A stretch of 47,012 bases of DNA, taken from COE1 sp964445375. Lineage in GTDB: Bacteria; Bacillota; Clostridia; Lachnospirales; Lachnospiraceae. The notes beneath the pieces were generated by a model that was given only the letters and a program-made list of their open reading frames with translations, was not told the origin of the DNA and did no database searches. Location: NCBI GenBank assembly GCA_964445375.1, contig CAYUKO010000010.1, forward strand, positions 1-47,012, read 5' to 3'. Positions 24,389 to 32,731 of this stretch are shown piece after piece. Position numbers and translations under genes: made by a program. Position 1 is the first letter of the stretch; each line of letters starts with the position of its first letter.

Positions 24389-24461
24389 AATATTTCGCTT
24401 TGTGAATATTTCGAGTTTCGAAATATTTATTTTATATATAGGCAGTCCTGACTATTCTCAA
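24389..24461 (-). promoter_or_regulatory. arsA operon promoter with MarR-type operator
   Basis: Minus strand: -35 TTGAGA (24456-24461), 17-base spacer, -10 TATATA (24433-24438). Directly downstream lies the inverted repeat AATATTTCG/CGAAATATT (24405-24427, 5-base spacer), covering the start site. A third half-site AATATTTCG lies at 24389-24397. The core ATTTCGAA...GAAAT resembles the palindrome in the marR promoter (25003..25027) at 11 of 17 aligned positions, so the same regulator probably binds both. A 6-bp hairpin (24441-24468) lies in the promoter spacer. Confidence 0.75.
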
Positions 24462-24480
24462 AACTGCCTTTTTCTCATTT

Positions 24481-24969
24481 TTATTCTATTGTAATTCTTC
24501 TAATTGCGCTTTTCTTCTCTTCTTTTTTATGTCCCTGTTTCAATACTTCAACTACCCTCTTTGACATTTTGAAGAAAATCTCCATTTCCTCTTTGGAAAA
24601 AACAGAAATAGTTTGCATTGCATAGTAAGTTATCTCATCAACCAGTGCCTTTACCTGAATATTTCCTTTTTCGGTAAGCCGTATCACTACAACACGTTTA
24701 TCCTCTTTCAGCCTTTCTCTGATGATATAATCATTTTTTTCCATCTTTCCTACAATTCCGGTAGCCGTATTAAGAGGAACATGGATGTACTCTGCAATCT
24801 CCGTCATATTCGCTTCTGTTTTTCGATATAAAAGCCAAAAAATCAATATCTCATTCTTGGAACAATTTAAGAGAATATTATTCCATATTTCAGGTGACAG
24901 TAATTCTTTTATCTCTTCAATGAACTGAAATGCATCTTCTTGCATCCTCAACTCATCCTGCTTATTCAT
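24481..24969 (-). CDS. MarR family regulator
   Basis: A 162-residue winged-helix repressor. The recognition region is ANMTEIAEYIHVPLNTATGI, followed by VGKMEKNDYIIRERLKEDKR and the wing RVVVIRLTEKGN, which is diagnostic of MarR. The protein probably dimerises and responds to a small ligand. The ATG at 24969 follows GGAGGG by 10 bases; a GTG six codons upstream is less likely. It lies just upstream of the arsA operon on the same strand, and palindromes of the same design lie in both promoters. Control of the arsA operon and autoregulation are inferred from that. Confidence 0.9.
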   Translation of the reverse strand: MNKQDELRMQEDAFQFIEEIKELLSPEIWNNILLNCSKNEILIFWLLYRKTEANMTEIAEYIHVPLNTATGIVGKMEKNDYIIRERLKEDKRVVVIRLTEKGNIQVKALVDEITYYAMQTISVFSKEEMEIFFKMSKRVVEVLKQGHKKEEKKSAIRRITIE

Positions 24970-25002
24970 CTTTACCACACCCTCCACTTTTTAACAAACT
25001 AT

Positions 25003-25058
25003 AATTACTTCCTTCTTCGAAGTAATTTAATTCTATTCCCGAACTATTATTTTGTCAA
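25003..25058 (-). promoter_or_regulatory. marR promoter and operator
   Basis: Minus strand: -35 TTGACA (25053-25058), 17-base spacer, -10 TAGAAT (25030-25035). An inverted repeat with 9-bp arms, AATTACTTC/GAAGTAATT (25003-25027, 7-base spacer), follows the -10 and covers the start site, as expected for autorepression. Confidence 0.78.
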
Positions 25059-25077
25059 GAATGGATTTCGGATTTTG

Positions 25078-25545
25078 TCAATGAGTCTGCTGTCTTCTAA
25101 ACACCAAGCGAAAAATCCATCTTGCAATTGGTCCTGCAATAAATAACTGCACTGGAAGTGCCATAATGAAGTTTTTGCAATATGTAGTCAGATAATCAGG
25201 GATAAATTGATTCGTAAAACCATATCCATGGTACACTCCTAATATACTTGCTAATGCAACCTGAGACACAACCGTAAAAATCTGTATTGCAAAAATAATA
25301 ACAATTGGTCTATCACCTGGCTGTACCACACGAAAAGCAAAATACTTAGCTACATGACCGGAAATAAAAAAGGCACACAGAAAAATAATGACATATTCAA
25401 CCCACATTCCTTTTAATGCAACTAAAAAAGTAGCATTTGTGAAACAATTCGTCGCTAATACCGTGTTGTACAAGGTCATAATATAAACCATGATCCATGC
25501 AGTAATAGCAGTAAATACAACTGATTCTAATTTTGTTTTTGGCAT
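25078..25545 (-). CDS. DUF2798 family membrane protein
   Basis: About 155 residues with four hydrophobic helices arranged as two related halves. Each half ends in a small motif, in the second case FIMALPVQLFIAGPIARWIF, typical of DUF2798. Its function is unknown. The ATG at 25545 (MPKTKLESVV) follows AAGGAGG by 8 bases. An in-frame upstream ATG at 25659 would add 38 residues with no family match and lie within the structured leader. That leader (25578..25749) contains a terminator, so expression may be conditional. Confidence 0.85.
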   Translation of the reverse strand: MPKTKLESVVFTAITAWIMVYIMTLYNTVLATNCFTNATFLVALKGMWVEYVIIFLCAFFISGHVAKYFAFRVVQPGDRPIVIIFAIQIFTVVSQVALASILGVYHGYGFTNQFIPDYLTTYCKNFIMALPVQLFIAGPIARWIFRLVFRRQQTH

Positions 25546-25577
25546 CTTAAAATCCTCCTTGTAATGAAAATAAAGAC

Positions 25578-25749
25578 TTTTGTGTAATAGGAAATTCCTA
25601 TCACACAAAAAAATGCCCCTCCGCCGTCCGACATTAGCAGAGTGACATTTATTGTCCATAAAAAATTATTAAGCTATTACATATCGAGCAAGCATTCCAT
25701 GCCTGCCAGCAACTTTCACATTATATCTTATACATTTTGTATTTTGCAA
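25578..25749 (-). promoter_or_regulatory. Promoter and structured, terminator-containing leader of the DUF2798 gene
   Basis: Minus strand: -35 TTGCAA (25744-25749), 18-base spacer, -10 TATAAT (25720-25725). The leader to the ATG is about 170 bases. It holds an 8-bp hairpin GCAGGCAT/ATGCTTGC, then a terminator-like hairpin TGTCACTCTGC/GCGGAGGGGCA (25614-25647, one mismatch) followed by seven T (25607-25613). A 33-base near-perfect palindrome (25578-25610, 16-base arms, one mismatch) comes next. The terminator could instead simply end the upstream acyltransferase operon, but no promoter is seen downstream of it. Confidence 0.6.
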
Positions 25750-25757
25750 GAAGTTTT

Positions 25758-26975
25758 TTAATCAGTATTTTCTTTATTTTCACTACTACATGCCCTCATG
25801 ATTCCATTTAATGTGACAACGCCTAATGCTAGTTTTGCCGCTGGAGATGCCGGTGGAATAAACATAACCGACTTTATATTTTGATTTTCTACCTTTCCTA
25901 AGTTCGTAACGCTATAGGAGCTTGGGTTGCTAAAGCCAAACATCCCACCTCCCACAAAGCTGCCTGCTTTGCTCTCGAATCCGCCTAACGCTGAAATCGC
26001 AGCTGCATCTAACAAAGTTGGAGTCATTTCCAGATAGCATGACAAAACTAGCATCAATGACCTACTCTTTTTCATACTCTTCTGAACAAGCTTATGGACG
26101 TCTTTCGCCTTCTGTACCATATCTGCTGTTGCTGTCTTACAGGTAATTCCCATCGCCGTAGAATAATTTCCAAGTGCACCCTTTTTATAGCAAGGCAAAA
26201 CATTTCTGATATCTGCCGCAATAATAATCTTATTTGTACCTGTTTTACAATACATCTGCGCCATCAAAAGATCATTCATCGTAAAACCATTTTCTTTGCA
26301 AAGCAATTTCATCTGCTCTACTTCATCCTTATTCAGCTCATAAGTCTGATATGCCACCTGATGCTTTTTACTATATTCCTCTACAAAACTCTGATATAGC
26401 TCATAGCTAACAATATGTTTTTCCTTTTCCCATTGCTTATTTGCCTGTCTTACAAGCATTTTGCTGATTCCAGAAAGACTGCTCTTTTCTGGTAAATCAT
26501 GAATACTTTCTATTAATTGTTCTTCTACATAAATCGGTGTTACATTCCCAACATAATCATTTGCAAATTCCTGTGCAAGCTCTAACAGTCCTCTTCCATC
26601 TGCCAGTAAATGATGTGCAACTAATAACACCTTCATTCCCTGCTCTTTCGGATAAACATATGCTTTTAATAAGCCATTCTCCAAAATATTCCAGTCTCGT
26701 TCTGCAATCCTGCTATAATCATCCCATAACGCAGCTACATTTTCCTTGATAATCAGGCTAATTTGCGAATCATTCGTTATTTTATAATATAATTTGTCTG
26801 TTCCATCCTCGTATGCAATCACACTCCTCAGAAAAGGATGTGCGTTCGCCATTCTATCTAACGTTTCTTTCACATTCTCTTCTATATATTCCTTTTCTAT
26901 CTCCATTAGCATTCCAAAATGCATATTCGGACACATAAAATGCGCTCTTTCGGTCACTAAATACTGTCTTTTCAT
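25758..26975 (-). CDS. Condensation-domain / CoA-dependent acyltransferase-like protein
   Basis: About 405 residues of the chloramphenicol-acetyltransferase-like (condensation, alcohol acetyltransferase) superfamily. The active-site motif HHLLADG (HHxxxDG) lies in KVLLVAHHLLADGRGLLELA. The C-terminal half has the DFGWG-like region VENQNIKSVMFIPPASPAAK and the Cys/Thr-rich ALGNYSTAMGITCK block. The acyl acceptor is unknown. The start at 26975 (MKRQYLVTERAHF) follows GGAAAGGA; the open frame extends 25 codons into the TetR gene from a TTG. It is cotranscribed with the TetR repressor upstream. Confidence 0.82.
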   Translation of the reverse strand: MKRQYLVTERAHFMCPNMHFGMLMEIEKEYIEENVKETLDRMANAHPFLRSVIAYEDGTDKLYYKITNDSQISLIIKENVAALWDDYSRIAERDWNILENGLLKAYVYPKEQGMKVLLVAHHLLADGRGLLELAQEFANDYVGNVTPIYVEEQLIESIHDLPEKSSLSGISKMLVRQANKQWEKEKHIVSYELYQSFVEEYSKKHQVAYQTYELNKDEVEQMKLLCKENGFTMNDLLMAQMYCKTGTNKIIIAADIRNVLPCYKKGALGNYSTAMGITCKTATADMVQKAKDVHKLVQKSMKKSRSLMLVLSCYLEMTPTLLDAAAISALGGFESKAGSFVGGGMFGFSNPSSYSVTNLGKVENQNIKSVMFIPPASPAAKLALGVVTLNGIMRACSSENKENTD

Positions 26976-27033
26976 CTCATAGTCCTTTCCTTCATCCAAA
27001 ATAATTCCTTCACATTCCATTAACTTTTTGCGC

Positions 27034-27615
27034 TTAAAGAATCTGCTCAATAATACCGTCTAACATAATATCGATAACCTGTTTCTGCATCTCCACCGGC
27101 TGTCCTTGCAAACTAATCCACGCTTGATAAAGGGTGTGAAATACTTGCGACACTACCTTCGTGTCATAGCAAAACCTAATTCCATGTTCCTCCATCGTTT
27201 TCACCGCATCAAAGCCCTGTGCACGATACTCTGCTAATCTCTGCACAGATACCTTTCTTGCAATTGCCTCCACTGTCTCTTCATCAATGTTGGTCAAAAT
27301 CGGATACTTTCCCATTAACTCTGACATCACAAAAAATACCATTTTCACACGCTCACGGTCTGTTTTCGATTCACTTTCTTTTAAAACGCTTTCTAAGCTC
27401 TCGAAGATTTCTTTTTGCTTTCTCTGTGCAATATCCAGAAAAAGATACTCTTTTCCTTCATAAAACCTATAAAAAGACGCTTTTGCAATCTTTACTGCCT
27501 TTACAATATCATCTATCGTAACCTTCTTTAATCCATAGGTCGTAAACAGACGCTCTCCCTCTTCTAATAAGCATTGCTGTATCCTTGCTTTTCCCTGTTC
27601 GCTGAATTTCGGCAT
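27034..27615 (-). CDS. TetR/AcrR family regulator
   Basis: A 193-residue repressor. The helix-turn-helix spans about 25-47 (KVTIDDIVKAVKIAKASFYR, then FYEGKEYLF), preceded by the usual helix GERLFTTYGLKK. The C-terminal helical domain binds an unknown ligand. It is the first gene of an operon with the acyltransferase and likely represses that operon. The ATG follows AAAGGAGC by 7 bases. Confidence 0.92.
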   Translation of the reverse strand: MPKFSEQGKARIQQCLLEEGERLFTTYGLKKVTIDDIVKAVKIAKASFYRFYEGKEYLFLDIAQRKQKEIFESLESVLKESESKTDRERVKMVFFVMSELMGKYPILTNIDEETVEAIARKVSVQRLAEYRAQGFDAVKTMEEHGIRFCYDTKVVSQVFHTLYQAWISLQGQPVEMQKQVIDIMLDGIIEQIL

Positions 27616-27636
27616 GTTCCCGCTCCTTTTTATATG

Positions 27637-27691
27637 AACTAAATTTCTGAATTAGTATGTTTAGTTTATTATATATTTTCTTCAATGTCAA
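27637..27691 (-). promoter_or_regulatory. TetR/acyltransferase promoter with candidate operator
   Basis: Minus strand: -35 TTGACA (27686-27691), 17-base spacer, -10 TAAACT (27663-27668). AACTAAA (27637-27643) and TTTAGTT (27660-27666) form an inverted repeat overlapping the -10. The half-sites resemble those of the other TetR promoter (11030-11046). The long spacer makes this weaker evidence. Confidence 0.5.
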
Positions 27692-27694
27692 CGA

Positions 27695-27745
27695 AAAAAG
27701 TGTGTCTGCCTATCTAATATACTGATAATGCATAACACACTTTTT
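27695..27745 (-). terminator. Terminator of the LytTR-ABC operon
   Basis: AAAAAGTGTGT (minus strand 27735-27745) pairs with ACACACTTTTT (27695-27705), an 11-bp stem followed by more T. It lies downstream of the FtsX-like permease 27768..29468 and directly before the next promoter. Confidence 0.8.
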
Positions 27746-27767
27746 CTGACGAACTTTTACTACATCA

Positions 27768-29468
27768 CTACATTTTTTCTGACGAACTTCCCTTCCTCAG
27801 TCTCCCTGCAAAGATTCCCCACACACAGCCATACAGTCCCCCCATCATTAGAAACATCACCACAAACACCTTGATATTTGTTCCAAATGGCATGTAATCC
27901 TGTATCGACAGGGAAAGTCCCTTTTGAATCGCTTTTGCAATCATAACACTAGGCAACGCACCAACTAGAAAAAAGAAAACCACAATCGGAAAATATACAT
28001 CCACAAACAAATGCCTGATTTCCTTATTCTGATAACCAAGCAATCTTAAAATATCCATATCTCTTTGATTATCCTGAAAATTGATGAATAAGGCAAGAAA
28101 CAGTAAAATAACCCCAATTATTACACCTGTGAGTTGATTAATCACAGCACTTATTTTATTCGATACCGCATCTCTCTCCAATCTTTCTATCCTTTGTTCT
28201 CTTGACTCAGTAAGTCCATCAACATCTATCTTTTGTTCCATACTCCACAAACCATTATAGCTGCCCTTCTCATAACCCATAAGCTCTGCCAAATCTTCCG
28301 CATTGCAGTAAATACATGCTGTTTTCGCATTATTTATTATATCTGCTACTTGATAACTTTTACATATGTCATGCACAGTTATCTGTAATTCTTCGCCAAT
28401 CTTCACTTCATACATATCAGCTAAACCGGTATTTATACAGACTTCATCAGTCAATATCCCCCTTATTACTGTATCCTTGCTATTTTCCAGTACATACATG
28501 TCATTTTCACCATATATACCAATTATGGTTTGCGGTATACTCACATTTTTGTTTGCTATAATAACCTCACATTCCTGATGCAAATAGGGCTCTACACCAT
28601 CTGCAACCTCTTCGTCTATCACACGATCCAAACGAATGTCATATTCATAGTTGTGTCCCTGCATCTGACTCTGCATAATCTTCTGACTACTCAGATTAAG
28701 CGATTGCCCTAAAATAACACAAACCTGAAACGTTATAATTGCAACAAGCATTAGAAGGATTGCCACCGGTTTACGCAATGCGATGCGAAACGGGAACTTC
28801 TGCTTTGTCGGAATCAATCCGGTTATCATATCCACCACATGAAAGGCAGTTCCAAGTCTTTTATATGGTATTCTTCCTGCTAGTAACACGCCTGGTTCCT
28901 CACCCCTTATCATAAGAAAGCATAAAGAAACAACACCTACATAAGCAAGTATAGGCACACCACAACCTAACAGAATGCTTGACACATGAATCGCTTTTAC
29001 CACTTCTGTAACTCGATAGCTTTGCATATACGCTTGCAACAATACATCCGACAGGAAATATCCAATCACAACGCCGATAACTCCACCTATCATTGAAAGC
29101 ATAATCGAGAAACCACAAAAGCAGGCAAGTAATTCCCGGTTCTTCATTCCAAGTGCCTTCACACATCCAATAGAAACCTTATTTGCCCTGAAAAATCGAT
29201 AGAAGAACATAGCAAACACAAAGCATGTCAACAGTGTTGTTGCCAATAAAAAAATATTTGCTAAGGAAGTGTTACTTTTTATTGCATTTTCCCATAATAC
29301 TTCCTTTTCCTGAAGGGTATTTTTCCTACGCAGTAAATCCATATTTCCATCAATAGAGAATTTCACAAAGAAATAGGATAACGAAGTTAATACCGTAAGA
29401 ATCCATAGGAGAAAAACAAATATCCTGTTTTTCATAATCTGTTTCATTACGTTTTTATATAACAGCAT
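27768..29468 (-). CDS. FtsX-like ABC transporter permease
   Basis: About 566 residues. An N-terminal membrane helix (NRIFVFLLWILTVLTSLSYF) is followed by three more helices to about 190, then a large non-membrane domain (about 270-430) and a C-terminal FtsX core of three helices with the loop FQDNQRDMDILRLLGYQNKE. It resembles the permease of LytTR-linked ABC modules. The ATG at 29468 follows GGGGG by 8 bases and is preferred to 29483. Its ATPase partner upstream is truncated (29474..29873), so the transporter is probably non-functional unless another ATPase serves it. Confidence 0.87.
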   Translation of the reverse strand: MLLYKNVMKQIMKNRIFVFLLWILTVLTSLSYFFVKFSIDGNMDLLRRKNTLQEKEVLWENAIKSNTSLANIFLLATTLLTCFVFAMFFYRFFRANKVSIGCVKALGMKNRELLACFCGFSIMLSMIGGVIGVVIGYFLSDVLLQAYMQSYRVTEVVKAIHVSSILLGCGVPILAYVGVVSLCFLMIRGEEPGVLLAGRIPYKRLGTAFHVVDMITGLIPTKQKFPFRIALRKPVAILLMLVAIITFQVCVILGQSLNLSSQKIMQSQMQGHNYEYDIRLDRVIDEEVADGVEPYLHQECEVIIANKNVSIPQTIIGIYGENDMYVLENSKDTVIRGILTDEVCINTGLADMYEVKIGEELQITVHDICKSYQVADIINNAKTACIYCNAEDLAELMGYEKGSYNGLWSMEQKIDVDGLTESREQRIERLERDAVSNKISAVINQLTGVIIGVILLFLALFINFQDNQRDMDILRLLGYQNKEIRHLFVDVYFPIVVFFFLVGALPSVMIAKAIQKGLSLSIQDYMPFGTNIKVFVVMFLMMGGLYGCVWGIFAGRLRKGSSSEKM

Positions 29469-29473
29469 ATTTC

Positions 29474-29873
29474 TTACCCCCATACCATTTCACTTGCTGC
29501 AATCGGATGTTCTTACCAATCTGTCAAAAGAAAAAGAAGCTTTTGCTTTGCTGATACCAACTCGTATATTCTCTTCTACCGTAAGGTTTTCCAACAATAA
29601 ATAATTCTGAAAAACATGTCCCACTTCATTTCGTTTCCAATCAGCAAGCTGTGCCTCACGATATCGCGAAACTACTTTTCCATCACATTTTACAACACCA
29701 CTTGTCGGTCTCATGAGACCTGAAATCACGTTTAACATGGTTGATTTTCCAGAACCACTGGGACCTAATACCGCTGTAAATGTATTTTCTTCGATACTAA
29801 GTGAAATACCTTTTAAAACTTCCTCCTTATCAAAAGTTTTTGTAATGTTCTCTGCCTGTAATACAATAGCCAT
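29474..29873 (-). pseudogene. Truncated ABC transporter ATPase, internal deletion
   Basis: The start is normal: Walker A GPSGSGKST (37-45) and Q-loop in VGHVFQNYLLLENLTVEENI. The frame leaves the family after SFSFDRLV (about 121) and stops at 29490. The LSGGQ signature, Walker B and H-loop are missing. Just past the break, in another frame, HPIAASEMVWG is followed by a stop at 29474-29476; this looks like the usual C-terminus of such ATPases ('.NPI...E..W'). An internal deletion of roughly 95-100 codons near 29515 therefore fused the two ends out of frame. Confidence 0.82.
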
Positions 29874-29888
29874 TTACTCACGCTCTCC

Positions 29889-30287
29889 TTAAACTCGGCG
29901 CTCCTTTTGCTTCTTTAAAAGCACATTGATATCCTCTACCTCCCGCTTAATCTGAATAACACTAAGCCAACAACCTGCCAGATATACAAAAACAGCAAGC
30001 GGTATTAGTACTCCTATTGGCGTACTGCTATACCAATGAAAGATTTTTCCACAAACGAGCACTACGATAATCGTATAACTAATGGATAGGATGGTTTCTG
30101 CAATTGGGTACTGAAAGTCTATTTTGTTCAGCCATTTGATACCAATGTGGATTAGAATATTTGCCAAAAAGGACTGAAACACCGATTCAATACACAGAAA
30201 ACGAGCCTGATAACACGTTGCGATAATAGCCAGAGCTACCAAAGAAACTCCTGTTGTCGCCATAATATTCATCATCAACTTACGCAT
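29889..30287 (-). CDS. DUF3021 family membrane protein
   Basis: This 132-residue protein has four transmembrane helices (about 8-25, 37-53, 64-82, 89-108) and a charged C-terminal tail. It matches the DUF3021 family, which is encoded almost always next to a LytTR regulator and thought to act as its membrane sensor or antagonist. It starts two bases after the LytTR stop, so the two are translationally coupled. Confidence 0.9.
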   Translation of the reverse strand: MRKLMMNIMATTGVSLVALAIIATCYQARFLCIESVFQSFLANILIHIGIKWLNKIDFQYPIAETILSISYTIIVVLVCGKIFHWYSSTPIGVLIPLAVFVYLAGCWLSVIQIKREVEDINVLLKKQKERRV

Positions 30288-30289
30288 GG

Positions 30290-30733
30290 CTATACCCCCT
30301 TCTGCAATGCTTCTTTAATCGAGCTTAGGTACTTTCTTGTAACAAATACTCTTTCACCATTTTGCAAGGTAGCTTCTAACCTGCTGTTGATTAAAGGTTT
30401 TATAGCATCTAAAATATGTATATTCAGAACGCATGATTTACTGATTCGGACAAACCCTGTGTTCTGAAGCATTTCTTCCAATTCATGCAGACGATAATCC
30501 GTCTGATACACTATTGCTTCTCCATATACAAAAGTCTGCTTATCCACACTTTCAATATAATAAATATCCGATGCATTCACATATTTTTCCTGTCCATCAT
30601 ACTTACATCTTACTTTTATCTCAGCAGTTCGAATCAAAGTCACAAGTCGCTCTACCTCTTCATTCATGACTGCGTATTTAATGAATACCTCTAATTCCTT
30701 TTGAGATATATTTTCTTCCAGTTTCAGTATCAC
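30290..30733 (-). CDS. LytTR family DNA-binding regulator
   Basis: A 147-residue transcription factor without a receiver domain. After a 45-residue N-terminal segment (VFIKYAVMNEEVERLVTLIR), the LytTR domain runs from about 50: KYVNASDIYYIESVDKQTFV, FVRISKSCVLNIHILDAIKP and NGERVFVTRKYLSSIKEAL. It likely activates the operon containing DUF3021 and the ABC genes. The start is GTG at 30733 with GGAGGAT 7 bases ahead. A palindrome sits in its own promoter. Confidence 0.92.
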   Translation of the reverse strand: MILKLEENISQKELEVFIKYAVMNEEVERLVTLIRTAEIKVRCKYDGQEKYVNASDIYYIESVDKQTFVYGEAIVYQTDYRLHELEEMLQNTGFVRISKSCVLNIHILDAIKPLINSRLEATLQNGERVFVTRKYLSSIKEALQKGV

Positions 30734-30767
30734 TTTTATCCTCCATCGTCTGAGCCTACTGTATCGT

Positions 30768-30797
30768 AATCTATTGTATTATACAATACTATGTCAA
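30768..30797 (-). promoter_or_regulatory. LytTR operon promoter with palindrome
   Basis: Minus strand: -35 TTGACA (30792-30797), 18-base spacer, -10 TAGATT (30768-30773). The spacer holds the perfect palindrome TATTGTAT T ATACAATA (30772-30788). Its position between -35 and -10 suits repression. LytTR proteins usually bind direct repeats, so another regulator is possible. Confidence 0.65.
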
Positions 30798-30826
30798 CCA
30801 ACATGCAAATATCGAGTTCCAAGATG

Positions 30827-30876
30827 CAAAAAGAGCGCCTACTCACCTACCAAACTTGTAGTGAATAAACGCTCTC
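30827..30876 (-). terminator. Terminator downstream of the GGDEF gene 30888..32591
   Basis: AGAGCG...CGCTCT form the outer stem with further pairing inward (TTCACTAC against GTAGGTGAG), followed by TTTTT on the minus strand. Confidence 0.8.
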
Positions 30877-30887
30877 TTTCTTATTCT

Positions 30888-32591
30888 TTATGCTTTATTT
30901 TTTAATTCCATCTTATTCTGATACATTTCACTATCTGCAATTGCAATCGCTTCATCTATCTTTTCTCTCGTAAATTCCTCACAAACTGCGAATCCATGCG
31001 CAATCTGTACATCGTATGTATACCAGTTTGCTTTATTTGCCTCGTCAATCAACTGTTGGAAAATATGCAAACCTTTTTCGTATTTTTCCTTTAAATTCGT
31101 ACCTGTCATTAATACGCAGAACTCATCTCCACCAATACGATAGGATTTTCCGAAATGTCCAAAACTGTCTTCAATAATCTTAGCCGCAATTCTGATTAAA
31201 TCATCTCCAAAATCATGCCCTTGACCATCATTTACTGTCTTTAGGTTATTGACATCTAAATATACAATACCAAGCTGCACGATATTGCTTTCATTACTTC
31301 CGTATGCTTCTAACTGTTCCAAATATGCCGTTCTGTTTCCAAGTCCGGTCAATCCATCCGAATAAGCAAGTTTACTGATTAAATCATATTTCAGTCCCTG
31401 CTCTACAATCTTGTACGTTTCAATCTGGCTGCCAATAGCAAAGAATATACATAACAATAACATGCCGACACGAAGAATTCCTGCTCGATCCATTCTGTCC
31501 ACATAAGTTGATCTTATTGTTTCAAATATACTGAACGAACAAAGAGAACAGAGTCCTAATATCTGTAAAAAACAATTCAATACCGGCTTCTTTTCTTTTT
31601 TCAGCTTAAAGAACAAAATAATAAGCCATACACACATTGATAAATCGGTAATCACCATAATCAGAAGTGAACCATTCAACATATGATGCAAATCTTTCTT
31701 TCCACTATACTGTACAACCACGCAAAGCAACATATAAGCAATTCCAATATATCCCCATACGCGCATCCATTTGTTCTTTAAAATCTTATATTCACTATTC
31801 AAATACAAAAGCAATGGTACCGTATCAATAATCATAATCATATTATCAATCAACTGTAAGATACGCATGTCTTTCACACAGAATTGTACTACATTTGTTT
31901 CAATCAGACTCCATGCACCTGTTAAAAGCGCAAATATTCCTATCCAGAATAAACCATGATGCTTTTTCAAGCGACCATAGGATGGCAGGAAATCAACTAC
32001 AAGCAATACTGCACCCAATAGGATTAGTAACAGACTGACTACAATTCCAAAGATATTATCTGCAAACAATCCCAATATAATATCTGCTTTATCTCCTAAC
32101 AACAAAGAATCCACCGTAATGGCATCCGTATCATACACCATGATAATCTGTAATTCCAGACACTTAGCAGAATATTTTGAATTGACAGTCAATATATTCC
32201 AGAGGTTTCCCGGTGATTTGTTATAGTATCTGGATTCGTATACCGATGTTTCATAGATTACCTCATCATCTATTAAGATTCGCGTATAAACATCCTTGGA
32301 ACGATACACCAGACTCACATCTGCATTCATCTCTGGAAGCTGATAATACATGGACAATACTCCACTCTCTGTATCCATATATTCTCCCAGCTTCTTCACA
32401 CTTACTGGTTTTGTTCCTTCTTCATCTAAAGTCCATTGGGCTGTGATGTCCTGATATGTTACTTCCTTCGTTTTCTTAATCGGCTCTTCTCGATTAATAT
32501 TGATTAGTATCAATATGGAAAGCATTCCTAATAACCCTGCCATATATAAATATACTATTATCTTTTTCCCTTTATTCAAGGCTTTTCCCAT
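30888..32591 (-). CDS. Membrane diguanylate cyclase (GGDEF)
   Basis: A 567-residue membrane enzyme predicted to make cyclic di-GMP. An N-terminal helix (14-30) precedes an extracytoplasmic domain (about 35-180), followed by seven membrane helices of the 7TMR-DISM type (about 185-385). The GGDEF domain spans about 405-560, with the intact active motif RIGGDEF (GGDEF at 487-491) and the substrate-binding DVNNLKTVND and GHDFGDD. No RxxD inhibitory site is obvious upstream. It is the better-preserved member of a tandem pair with 32732..34267. Confidence 0.93.
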   Translation of the reverse strand: MGKALNKGKKIIVYLYMAGLLGMLSILILININREEPIKKTKEVTYQDITAQWTLDEEGTKPVSVKKLGEYMDTESGVLSMYYQLPEMNADVSLVYRSKDVYTRILIDDEVIYETSVYESRYYNKSPGNLWNILTVNSKYSAKCLELQIIMVYDTDAITVDSLLLGDKADIILGLFADNIFGIVVSLLLILLGAVLLVVDFLPSYGRLKKHHGLFWIGIFALLTGAWSLIETNVVQFCVKDMRILQLIDNMIMIIDTVPLLLYLNSEYKILKNKWMRVWGYIGIAYMLLCVVVQYSGKKDLHHMLNGSLLIMVITDLSMCVWLIILFFKLKKEKKPVLNCFLQILGLCSLCSFSIFETIRSTYVDRMDRAGILRVGMLLLCIFFAIGSQIETYKIVEQGLKYDLISKLAYSDGLTGLGNRTAYLEQLEAYGSNESNIVQLGIVYLDVNNLKTVNDGQGHDFGDDLIRIAAKIIEDSFGHFGKSYRIGGDEFCVLMTGTNLKEKYEKGLHIFQQLIDEANKANWYTYDVQIAHGFAVCEEFTREKIDEAIAIADSEMYQNKMELKNKA

Positions 32592-32731
32592 ATCCTGACC
32601 TCATTTCTTCCCGAATGGAATAACATAAACGTAATCATTCAGTACCTTCATAAGCTTAGACCTGTCCTGAATAGATACACATAAAATTCTATAAGCAGTT
32701 CTATTATAAATATCTACAAATTTTGTTGCAA

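Noticed and set aside
25578..25610. Palindrome as a simple terminator
   Set aside because: Its arms meet with a single central base, and the T-run belongs to the neighbouring hairpin at 25614-25647. An operator or leader element is more plausible.
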